A stretch of 36,695 bases of DNA from Bacillus sp. (in: firmicutes) (GTDB lineage: Bacteria; Bacillota; Bacilli; Bacillales; Bacillaceae_J). Shown in pieces: positions 8,335 through 16,013 of the stretch (the first letter of the stretch is position 1; every line of letters starts with the position of its first letter). A model generated the notes under the pieces. That model saw only the letters and a list, made by a program, of their open reading frames with translations. It was not told the origin of the DNA and did not search any database. Position numbers and translations under genes: made by a program. Location: contig DUSF01000040.1 of assembly GCA_012842745.1 (NCBI GenBank), positions 1-36,695 on the forward strand, written 5' to 3'.

Positions 8335-8961
8335 ATGAAATTAGCAGCACATGAATTGCATGATTTAAATGAATTAACAATGAGCTGTGTCAACTCAATT
8401 ACGAGCATGGGGTATATGCTACATCATGTTCAGGACCCAGAATTTAAGAAGCTTCTCGAAAGGCATTTACCGTTTCATATAAGGGACTATAATATGAAGG
8501 TTGAATTTTTGAATAAGGTAGAAGGGGCGAAAAAAGAACTGTCCCTGTTAAAAGAAGACAGGCAAGTTTCTGATGCTTACTTACAATCTGTCCTACCAGC
8601 ATCTGCTGTCCAACCAAGAACCATGGTCGAAAACATGAACGACCGCGAAATGTCTACAGCCTATCTTTTAACATTAAAAAGAGCAGGGCGTGAGTATGCA
8701 TGGGCGGCAATGGAGATGGTCAATCCAGAAATTCGTTCATTCTGTCAAACGGCATTTATGATGAGTTGCGCCCATGCCTATGACATGTGGCAGTATATGG
8801 CATCAAAAGGGTATTATCCAGTTGAAAATGCAAATCCCGCTGATACCGCCAAAATTGGAGCGATGTATCAGGTCATCCCAGAAAATCAAGAGCAAATCCA
8901 ACAGTATATGGCTACCTACCAAAATCCAATTGCAGGAAATAGCGATCAACTATATCAATGA
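8335..8961 (+). CDS. CotF-family spore coat protein
   Basis: A 208-residue protein starting MKLAAHELHDLNEL and rich in helices, with the layout of the CotF spore-coat family: an N-terminal helical bundle with conserved His/Glu pairs, and a C-terminal block reading MVNPEIRSFCQTAF and AYDMWQYMASKGYYP. The pattern ending in W-x-Y-M-x-x-K-G-Y-Y-P is typical of CotF/YraG-like proteins. I chose the ATG at 8335 because ACGGAGG is eight bases upstream. An upstream-extended frame from 8239 is not needed; a second GGAGG at 8298-8302 has no start after it. The protein should be made in the mother cell during sporulation and sit in the coat. It is divergently arranged with the isoprenoid synthase, about 124 bases apart. 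Confidence 0.82.
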   Translation: MKLAAHELHDLNELTMSCVNSITSMGYMLHHVQDPEFKKLLERHLPFHIRDYNMKVEFLNKVEGAKKELSLLKEDRQVSDAYLQSVLPASAVQPRTMVENMNDREMSTAYLLTLKRAGREYAWAAMEMVNPEIRSFCQTAFMMSCAHAYDMWQYMASKGYYPVENANPADTAKIGAMYQVIPENQEQIQQYMATYQNPIAGNSDQLYQ

Positions 8962-9018
8962 ATTTTAGGGGGGAATTAATCTCCCGCAAGTGTCAAATAA
9001 GCCAAATAGTACACGGAA

Positions 9019-9056
9019 AGTCCCCCACCTAATTTCCTAATATATGATGGGGGACT
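9019..9056. terminator. Possible hairpin terminator between convergent coat and S-layer genes
   Basis: AGTCCCCCA (9019-9027) pairs with TGGGGGACT (9048-9056) around a 20-base loop, between two convergent stop codons. There is no clean T-run on either side, so termination is likely but not certain. Confidence 0.45.
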
Positions 9057-9064
9057 AGCTTCTC

Positions 9065-12000
9065 TTAACGTTTTACTTCAATTTCAAAAGAAACTGAGAT
9101 TGATTCTTTTCCATCTGTCACCTTTACTGTTATTGTCGCTTTTCCATCTTCAGCTAACGTTTCTGCAGGCGTAACCACCAATTTGCCGTTCTTTATCTCT
9201 GCTGTTGCTACCTTTAAATTGCTTGAAGTAACTGATCCTTCCACCAATGTTAGTTCATCCTCATCTGCATCTGTTGCTAAGGCTGATACTGCAAAAATCA
9301 GTGGTACTGCACCTTTGTTTACTGGATCTAGTTTGATTGGTATAGCCTTTGGCGCGTGGTTTGCCTTTTTTATCTCTATTACAAAAGATACTTGTATAGT
9401 TGCTTTTCCATCTGTCACCTTTACTGTTATTGTTGCTTTTCCATCTTCAGCTAACGTTTCTGTAGGCGTAACCACCAATTTGCCGTTCTTTATCTCTGCT
9501 GTTGCTACCTTTAAATTGCTTGAAGTAGCTGATCCTTCCACCAATGTTAGTTCATCCTCATCTTCATCTGTTGCTAATTGCGATACTTCAAAAGTGATTG
9601 GTCCTGTACCTTCCACCACTGGCTTTAGTACAATTTCCTTAGCCACTGGTCCATGGTTTATCTTTACTACTTCTATTACAAAAGATACTTGTATAGTTGC
9701 TTTTCCATCTGTCACCTCTACTGTTATTGTTGCTTTTCCATCTTTAGCTACCGTTCCTGCAGGTGTAACGACCAGTTTGCTGTCCTTTATCTCCGCCGTT
9801 GCTACCCCGAGATTGCTTGAGGTAGCTGATCCTTCTACCAATGATAGTGGATCGCCATCCCCGTCTTCTGCTAGTTCTATTGCACTATACACCAATGCCT
9901 TACTACCTTCTTCTACTGGGTCCAATATAATTATTTTCGGCTTCGGTGGTTGGTTTACATTTTTCACATGAATTTCAACAATAATCTGGATGGTGGATAT
10001 TCCATCTGTTATTTTTACCGTTATCGTTGTAACTTCATCTTTTGTAACGGAAGCGGCTGGTGTTATCACCAACTTTCCAGCCTTTATCTTGACAGTTGCC
10101 GCCTGATGATTGCTTGATCCGGCTGACCCTGAAACAAATGTTAAAGGGTCTCCGTCACCATCTGTCGCAAAATAAGTTGGCTCAAATTCCAAATCTGCTG
10201 CCCCTTCACTGACTGGGTCTATCGTTACCTTTTTGCTAACAGGTGCTTTATTCTTCGTAACTACGAATGAAGTACTAGCCTTCAAATCAGCACTATTCAT
10301 CATATCGTACGTTGCTTCAATCGTTACTTTCTGTTGTTCCTCTGTTTTCTGAATTGGCTTAAATGTAAATGTGGCCGACTTGGAGTCGGAACTAGTCAAA
10401 GTAACCACTAATGGTTCAAACTTTCCATCATTGATTGAATTTGTAAAAGTAAATTTATCAGGTTTCAGCCCACCAACTGGCCCACGATTTAGCGCAACTT
10501 TCACGTTGCCGTTAGATGCATTAACAATTGAAATAGCTAATTTTTCATCAATTGGATTAAGGGCCGCATTTTCCTTCATTCGATCAAGTACATTACGATC
10601 GGCAATTACATACACCCCAGGGGCTTTTTCTATTGTTGCTTTTGCAATAGAATTATCATCAGCAACCTTAATCATAGCGTCTGCTAGTACAGTTAATGCA
10701 CCAGTAATTGACGCACCCGAGCGTATATTTAAATTAGCATTTGTCGCAGCCAAAATTATATTTTCAATTTTGGCATCATTGATAACCACTTCCGCTTTAT
10801 CTGAAATATAAAGATCTTTCGTATCTGCCTTGAAGAATACCAAACCCGTACCCGCCGTTACAGTCATTTTTCTCAACCGTGTTTTTCCGACTGTTTCTAC
10901 AAAGGCAGAATCAGATATCGTTACATACGTGTCGGAGAATGCATCCCCATTAAATGAAATGATATCATTGTTCGAATTTGTTTGAATTTCAACAGTGTCT
11001 ATATCCGCATTGGAACTGCCTGCATCAAGGATTGTCGCTGTTTTCAGAATGACTTTGTTAACTTTCGTTCCTTTACCAAAGACAACGCGGATTGTTCGGT
11101 CATCTTGAACAGTTATATTTTTAAAAACTACTGTATCAATCAAATGAATACTGTTTGCCCCACCAGATTTAATTGTAATGTAGTCAGCTTCAACATTATT
11201 TAATGTCACATTACCATTATTACCAGGGTCTAGAATTAAATCAGTCACAGTTACATTTCGAATAAAGGCATCCTGTGTAATAGTGAGTTTGTTATAATCA
11301 CCACCGCTAATGTAACGGACATTATCGTTATCATTACCATCATAAGAGTTATACTCTGGATTATATTTTCCATTAATATAGTTGATATTCTTTCTTTGCA
11401 AGTTGCTTGCTACAACATCATAAAGGTCGACATTGCGCGGTAGTTCAATATTATAAACTTTTGTGTCGCTTCCAAGTATAAGATCCACATTTTTATTAGC
11501 TACGATAATCTTCGAGATAGTTTTTTCAGAAATAATCGTTGCATCTTCTGTAAAATTAAAATACCTTGCAGTCGTACTTCCCCTTGCTTCCAAACGGACA
11601 TCTCTAGCATTACCTTCTACAGCTTGAAGCTTTGAATCTTTGAAAATCACTCGACTCTTGTCACCGCTGTTAATATTTGTGCCGCCGTTTACGATTACAT
11701 CCTCAGCATAAAAATCGTTTTTCATCTTATACGTTATTGTTAATTCTTTATCAACCTTTATGCTTTTTAATGACACGTAATCGGCGTTAACAATAAGATT
11801 ACCGGCAATTGTGCCGTCCTTACCGTCCAGCACTAATTTCGATGAAGAACGTCCGTTTTCATTTAACTCCAATTTTGTTATTGTTCTAATTAAACCATCG
11901 GACTGTACAAATTCTATCTTTGCTCCATTCAATACATCATCGTTGTGGGTTCCCAAAATGTTTTTAACGCTGCTTGTCAATGTATAGGTAATACCGGAAA

Positions 12001-12739
12001 TTTTCACGCTGTTACTTGTAATTTTTTCAATGACACCATGGTCGTCCCAAGAGATTTTATCAACTGGTGGTTCCTTTTGTGGTGGTTCTGTTTGGCTGGC
12101 CTTCCCTGCCCTATATACAAAAGTTGCCATTTCTCCGCGCGTCACAGCATCATTGGGAGCAAAGCTCAAGGCGGATTTTCCTGATGTCACTTTATTTGCA
12201 TATAAAATTCTTACTGCAGGAGCATACCAGCTATTTACGGGGATATCCCGAAACGGCAAATAAACGCTAGTAGCCGATTTCAGCTCATATGCTCTTACAA
12301 GCATGCTTGCCATTTCCGCACGGGTGATGGTTCTGTTTGGTCTAAAAGTACCATCTTCATACCCGCCAATTCCACCAGCTTGCGCCAACGTTGTTACCGG
12401 CTGGTAAAACCAATCACCACTTGATACATCACGGAATCTAGAGTAAGAATTAGTATTCTTTGAATCTAATCCTAGGTCATAAGCGATAATCTTTGCAGCC
12501 TCAGCACGTGTGACCGGTTGATTCGGCTTAAAACTGCCATCCGCATATCCGCCAATCACGCCTCTAAGCGCCATCTCATTTATAGCCTCATAATAAAAAG
12601 CATTTTTTGAAACATCTTTGAAGCTAACGGCCGCATCTGCGGTTGAAATTTTTGAAGTAACCGTCATAGAAGATACAACTGCTAATGAAACAGCTACAGA
12701 AATCAATTTTTTACAGGTTCGTTTGAATCTACTGGACAT
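9065..12739 (-). CDS. SLH-domain surface protein with beta-helix-like middle and cadherin-like repeats
   Basis: A secreted 1224-residue cell-wall protein. It has a Sec signal peptide (basic start, hydrophobic stretch to about residue 27, cleavage near ADA at 34-36). Three SLH domains follow at about 38-92, 101-153 and 163-212, each with the TRAE/TRGE signature (77-80, 139-142, 200-203), which anchor the protein to pyruvylated wall polysaccharide. Residues about 230-730 are built of short strand repeats and look like a right-handed beta-helix. From about 828 to the end there are four roughly 99-residue repeats of cadherin/Ig-like type (ATDEDEDELTLVEGS, KLVVTP, GKATITVKVTDG). The last two are almost identical in DNA. 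GGAGG lies nine bases before the ATG. It could be an S-layer protein or an S-layer-associated adhesin; no catalytic motif was recognised. Confidence 0.9.
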   Translation of the reverse strand: MSSRFKRTCKKLISVAVSLAVVSSMTVTSKISTADAAVSFKDVSKNAFYYEAINEMALRGVIGGYADGSFKPNQPVTRAEAAKIIAYDLGLDSKNTNSYSRFRDVSSGDWFYQPVTTLAQAGGIGGYEDGTFRPNRTITRAEMASMLVRAYELKSATSVYLPFRDIPVNSWYAPAVRILYANKVTSGKSALSFAPNDAVTRGEMATFVYRAGKASQTEPPQKEPPVDKISWDDHGVIEKITSNSVKISGITYTLTSSVKNILGTHNDDVLNGAKIEFVQSDGLIRTITKLELNENGRSSSKLVLDGKDGTIAGNLIVNADYVSLKSIKVDKELTITYKMKNDFYAEDVIVNGGTNINSGDKSRVIFKDSKLQAVEGNARDVRLEARGSTTARYFNFTEDATIISEKTISKIIVANKNVDLILGSDTKVYNIELPRNVDLYDVVASNLQRKNINYINGKYNPEYNSYDGNDNDNVRYISGGDYNKLTITQDAFIRNVTVTDLILDPGNNGNVTLNNVEADYITIKSGGANSIHLIDTVVFKNITVQDDRTIRVVFGKGTKVNKVILKTATILDAGSSNADIDTVEIQTNSNNDIISFNGDAFSDTYVTISDSAFVETVGKTRLRKMTVTAGTGLVFFKADTKDLYISDKAEVVINDAKIENIILAATNANLNIRSGASITGALTVLADAMIKVADDNSIAKATIEKAPGVYVIADRNVLDRMKENAALNPIDEKLAISIVNASNGNVKVALNRGPVGGLKPDKFTFTNSINDGKFEPLVVTLTSSDSKSATFTFKPIQKTEEQQKVTIEATYDMMNSADLKASTSFVVTKNKAPVSKKVTIDPVSEGAADLEFEPTYFATDGDGDPLTFVSGSAGSSNHQAATVKIKAGKLVITPAASVTKDEVTTITVKITDGISTIQIIVEIHVKNVNQPPKPKIIILDPVEEGSKALVYSAIELAEDGDGDPLSLVEGSATSSNLGVATAEIKDSKLVVTPAGTVAKDGKATITVEVTDGKATIQVSFVIEVVKINHGPVAKEIVLKPVVEGTGPITFEVSQLATDEDEDELTLVEGSATSSNLKVATAEIKNGKLVVTPTETLAEDGKATITVKVTDGKATIQVSFVIEIKKANHAPKAIPIKLDPVNKGAVPLIFAVSALATDADEDELTLVEGSVTSSNLKVATAEIKNGKLVVTPAETLAEDGKATITVKVTDGKESISVSFEIEVKR
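9107..9990 (-). repeat. Tandem 297-bp coding repeats within the SLH protein
   Basis: Segments beginning at 9107, 9404 and 9701 line up at a constant 297-base (99-codon) period. The 9107-9280 and 9404-9577 copies differ at only about five of 174 positions, while the third copy is more divergent and a fourth, near 9998, more so. The gradient suggests stepwise duplication with the most recent event at the 3' end of the gene, or gene conversion between the last copies. Confidence 0.85.
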
Positions 12740-13214
12740 TTTGAACAGCCTCCTTAGAAAAATTTTTAAAAAAACTCCTAAGTAAGTTCCTTTGCATGAT
12801 CAATGTGAAGCAAATTCTGCATGATTAAATGAATCACGCCGCAGATTGGTGGTGCGCATTTGTTATTAAATTGTTGAAATTATAGAAATTCGTCTTTCTT
12901 AGATGATTAATTTGGGGAGTAAGATGAGCTTCATAATGTTGTATGTCTACCTATATTTTACCATAATACTATATTCACAATTGTTACATCTTTGTTATGA
13001 AGTGATGACAGAGATTAAACTATGCTACCCAAAAAGTACCGAATGGGATAAAATAATGGATGTTAGCGCATAATTTTCTTTTTGTTGGGGGAGTTAACTT
13101 GGATAAAAGACTAGTAGTTTGAATTGTACATGCCGTTTAGGATTGCCATCCCAACGGCTTCTTTTTTATGATTATCCTATAAGAATAAGAAATGTGCTCC
13201 ATATAATTTAACAA
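12740..13214. other. Long noncoding gap: S-layer leader/promoter region and an orphan plus-strand terminator
   Basis: No protein gene of credible length. The first part is the upstream region of the SLH gene and contains two copies of TGCATGAT. The last part carries a strong plus-strand terminator (13132-13167). Ahead of it there is only a seven-codon frame starting at a TTG after GGGGGAG (MDKRLVV), so a short RNA or a gene relic is possible. Confidence 0.5.
13132..13167 (+). terminator. Strong intrinsic terminator with no gene in front of it
   Basis: GCCGTT (13132-13137) pairs with AACGGC (13153-13158), with an inner GGAT/ATCC stem, followed by TTCTTTTTT. No plus-strand gene ends nearby; the nearest gene downstream runs on the minus strand and is convergent. 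Confidence 0.75.
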
Positions 13215-13670
13215 TTATCTATAAGCTCTTAATGTTTTACTAACTTTGGCTGATAAACCTGAAACATTATCATTTGTTTTTCTTAATCGTTTACATACAA
13301 TTTCCAAAATTTTTATAGTTACATCTGGATTATTTCTTAAGAAATTAAGAAATACTTCTCTTGATAAGGATAGTAAAACTGAATCTTCAATAATTCTTGC
13401 TGTGGCAGATCTTGGCTCTTGATCTATAATTGCTAACTCTCCAAAACTATCTCCCTTTTCAAATGTCGCGATATATTTATTATCTCGATATATTTTAACT
13501 TTTCCAATTAAAACAACATAAAATGTATCGCCAATATCTCCCTCTTCAAAAAGCTGCTTACCTTCTTGGTATCCCTTAACCTCTGAAACTTCCTCTATTT
13601 TTTGAAGTTCTTCTAACGACAACATTTCAAATAATGGTACTTTACTTAAAATCTTTAACATATCCACCAT
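13215..13670 (-). CDS. Cyclic-nucleotide-binding (CRP-type) domain protein without DNA-binding domain
   Basis: A 151-residue protein made of one cNMP-binding domain. The phosphate-binding cassette is clear: GDSFGELAIIDQEPRSATARI at about 88-108, where the GELA...RSATA pattern contacts the cyclic phosphate in CAP and PKA. Residues 1-25 are an N-terminal helix (LSKVPLFEMLSLEELQKI). After the beta-barrel only about 40 residues of helix remain, with no HTH domain, so it is not a CRP/FNR transcription factor. Such single-domain proteins may act as sensors by protein contact; the ligand is unknown. GAGG eight bases upstream fixes the ATG at 13670. It has its own intergenic regions on both sides. 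Confidence 0.85.
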   Translation of the reverse strand: MVDMLKILSKVPLFEMLSLEELQKIEEVSEVKGYQEGKQLFEEGDIGDTFYVVLIGKVKIYRDNKYIATFEKGDSFGELAIIDQEPRSATARIIEDSVLLSLSREVFLNFLRNNPDVTIKILEIVCKRLRKTNDNVSGLSAKVSKTLRAYR

Positions 13671-13845
13671 TTTACATTCCTCAACTTTGCAAAAAAATTA
13701 TATTTAACAAACTAAAAAATTCAAACTTCCCAATATCCGTTTATTCCCAAAATTATTATAACACGTTCTCTTGGCGTAGCATTCATAATTCTTAAAATTT
13801 TGGATAAATTTATACTTTAGGTTTTCGTATTCCGTAAATGACACT

Positions 13846-13885
13846 AAAAAAAGAAATAGACCTCTCACCAAAGGTTAAGGTCTAT
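13846..13885 (-). terminator. Terminator of the recQ - ATPase - pRiA4b unit
   Basis: ATAGACCT (13857-13864) and AGGTCTAT (13878-13885) form a stem 11 bases after the minus-strand stop codon, followed on the minus strand by TTCTTTTTTT. The stem and loop resemble the terminator at 33485-33531. Confidence 0.85.
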
Positions 13886-13896
13886 GTCAATCATAA

Positions 13897-15066
13897 TCAA
13901 ATCACAAATGTTGAAAAACCAGATCCGCTGGTGACATGCTTAAGGCGCTTGTTAATCTTTTCTGGGCTTAGTTTCCTTTCCTTTTGACTTTCTGCCCATG
14001 CCTTCATATCATGATGCTCCGGGTGCTTTTCATTTGCTATAATTCTCAAATATTCTTCAAAGCCCCCTTCCCCTCCCACATCTTCTGGGGGCCTTTCTCC
14101 GTTTCCTTCTAGATATGTAGCTTGGAATGTTTTAGATTTTACTGCCTTTTCAAACGTTATCGTATGCTTCCATGCGTCTCCAAAATCATATTCATAAATG
14201 ATCTTACCATACTTCGGAAAAATATCCTCAAGTGCAACAAATCGCTCTTGTCGAATATCAAATTCATCAAAATCTAAATATTCCAGTGTTTCCGGATCAT
14301 CATCCATAACAATTTTAATCGGCTTGTTTCCCGCTCTTTCCACAACAAATTCATGCAAGTGATAGTTTTGCCAATCAAAAATGGTTTGAATGATATTATG
14401 AAGATGTCTAAAGGAATAAGTTGAAGGCACTAGGATCCGTCTCCAAATGTCATGGCCCTCAAGTTTGATTTGAATTTTAAGTTGATATAGGTCATTATCT
14501 AAAACCTCTTCTACAGCTGAATTTCCATCAAGACCATAAACATTACTAAGACATTCAAGCATTTTTTCGTATGGATAGAACCCTTCATCTGCTCCAGATA
14601 TTTGAATAAACCTACCTGCTACAATGCTAATATATCTTTGAATCCTTGTTTCTTCGTCTAAATATTCTTGCATAAACTCAATTTCACGCACAGCATTATT
14701 CATCTTTGCTACCATGCTTCTACTAGCTGTTTTAGAAAAAGAAATCTCACCAGCTTTAGCCATATAAGCTTCAATCACTTCTTTACGGACACCTTCCATA
14801 CGTAAAGCCCCAGTAACAGCCTCATAAATCAATTCCTTTATTTTGGAAAAGTCCTTCGTACTCGGACGGTAGATAACAACAGGATATCTTGTTTCATTAT
14901 TCATCAAAATGATTGCTTTTCTTCTGTCAATACTGACAAAATTGGCATGCCAAGCGAAAAAACTATTTGGGAATTCCTCATGACCTTCAGGAGAAGCCAG
15001 TTCACTGCCCTTTATTCCTATCTTATCAAGCAAGGCTTTTGTACATTGAACTAACATTTCATTCAC
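13897..15066 (-). CDS. Plasmid pRiA4b Orf3-like family protein with extra N-terminal domain
   Basis: A 389-residue protein of unknown function. The C-terminal half has the pRiA4b Orf3 signature: YQLKIQIKLEGHDIWRRILV, then FRHLHNIIQTIFDWQNYHLHEF, and YEYDFGDAWKHTI. This family is common in bacteria, plasmids and IS elements and has no settled biochemical role. Residues 1 to about 110 (MLVQCTKALLDKIG...WHANFVSIDRRKAIILMNNETRYPVVIYRP) look like a separate small domain, similar to DUF6933 as I remember it. The ATG at 15057 (fourth codon) may be the true start, since AGGGTG lies six bases before it, whereas the ATG at 15066 is only a base or two from that site. It follows the ATPase by 72 bases on the same strand. 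Confidence 0.82.
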   Translation of the reverse strand: MNEMLVQCTKALLDKIGIKGSELASPEGHEEFPNSFFAWHANFVSIDRRKAIILMNNETRYPVVIYRPSTKDFSKIKELIYEAVTGALRMEGVRKEVIEAYMAKAGEISFSKTASRSMVAKMNNAVREIEFMQEYLDEETRIQRYISIVAGRFIQISGADEGFYPYEKMLECLSNVYGLDGNSAVEEVLDNDLYQLKIQIKLEGHDIWRRILVPSTYSFRHLHNIIQTIFDWQNYHLHEFVVERAGNKPIKIVMDDDPETLEYLDFDEFDIRQERFVALEDIFPKYGKIIYEYDFGDAWKHTITFEKAVKSKTFQATYLEGNGERPPEDVGGEGGFEEYLRIIANEKHPEHHDMKAWAESQKERKLSPEKINKRLKHVTSGSGFSTFVI

Positions 15067-15138
15067 CCTATCATTTATAATTCTTCCTTTAAATCTTCAA
15101 GCCAATTTATTCAGACAAGTCATTACACCTAAACAACA

Positions 15139-15993
15139 TCAAAACTCGTTTTCATGTCTTTTGAAAAATTCATAATATGTACGCACGTTTTCCAATTCTG
15201 TCCATCGTTTCACAACAACAGGGGTTTCATCAAGGTCATATATTTTTGCCCCACTCATAGAAAGCAAAAAGGGGGAATGTGTTGATATAATAAACTGACA
15301 GCCAAAAAATCGAGCAGAGTCTTCAATAAATTTCATTAATTCTAGCTGTCGTTTTGGAGAAAGACTGTTTTCCGGTTCATCTAATATATAAAGTCCATTT
15401 TCACCAATTTTTTCAGTGAAATACAGGAATGCACTTTCACCGTTCGAATATTCCCTCACATTATCCATCAATTCATTTCTAACAAAACGTGACTGCGTCT
15501 TACTTCTAGCTGTATTTACTTTTTTTAGTTGTTCGTAATCTGCAATAGATTTCATTTGAAATCGGGAATATTTCGCATCTAAATATTCATCAAATATTTT
15601 TTCGCGTTTTTGGTCAATTCCCTCATTGAGATTCCGTATATTCAACATATAGTCGAATACATCATCACTTGTAATAATTCTGCTATTTTCAGGGATATCT
15701 GTTTCCAACTGCATCTCACACATATTTACGTAATCGGGATAAAAATTAGATTTATTATAGATAGAATCACGTTTGACGCCAGTTTTTTCTGCTATAACAT
15801 GTAATGCCGTAGATTTTCCTGAACCGTTTCCGCCATATAAAATCGTAATCGGCTCAAATACAATGCTGTCAATACCTCGTCTTGATAATATCTTAAATGG
15901 ATAAAACGAGTCATAGCACGTTCTTTTTACGTTTATGAAAAAGTCAAATTCCATATCCTCATTTGGAAATGTAAATGCATTTAAATAAATCAT
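15139..15993 (-). CDS. AAA/ABC-type ATPase, AAA_21 (OLD-like) family
   Basis: A compact 284-residue soluble ATPase with all ABC-class motifs. Walker A is GGNGSGKST (54-62), the signature-like helix reads NGESAFLYF, Walker B is LYILDEPENSLSP, and the switch histidine lies in ISTHSPFLL. It resembles the free-standing AAA_21/RecF-like ATPases that accompany DNA repair, toxin and phage-defence genes, but it lacks the C-terminal Toprim nuclease of OLD proteins. GGAG eight bases upstream supports the ATG at 15993. It starts 20 bases after the recQ stop codon, so the two are very probably co-transcribed. A role together with RecQ is inference from this arrangement. Confidence 0.87.
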   Translation of the reverse strand: MIYLNAFTFPNEDMEFDFFINVKRTCYDSFYPFKILSRRGIDSIVFEPITILYGGNGSGKSTALHVIAEKTGVKRDSIYNKSNFYPDYVNMCEMQLETDIPENSRIITSDDVFDYMLNIRNLNEGIDQKREKIFDEYLDAKYSRFQMKSIADYEQLKKVNTARSKTQSRFVRNELMDNVREYSNGESAFLYFTEKIGENGLYILDEPENSLSPKRQLELMKFIEDSARFFGCQFIISTHSPFLLSMSGAKIYDLDETPVVVKRWTELENVRTYYEFFKRHENEF

Positions 15994-16013
15994 AGACTTC
16001 TCCTACCATACGA

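Noticed and set aside
9183-9971. 262-codon frame on the plus strand opposite the S-layer gene
   Set aside because: Ser/Thr/Val-rich shadow of the repeats in the minus-strand SLH gene, with no ribosome binding site.
9107-9990. Regular repeats as a CRISPR array
   Set aside because: The 297-base period, coding frame and lack of unique spacers show tandem protein domains.
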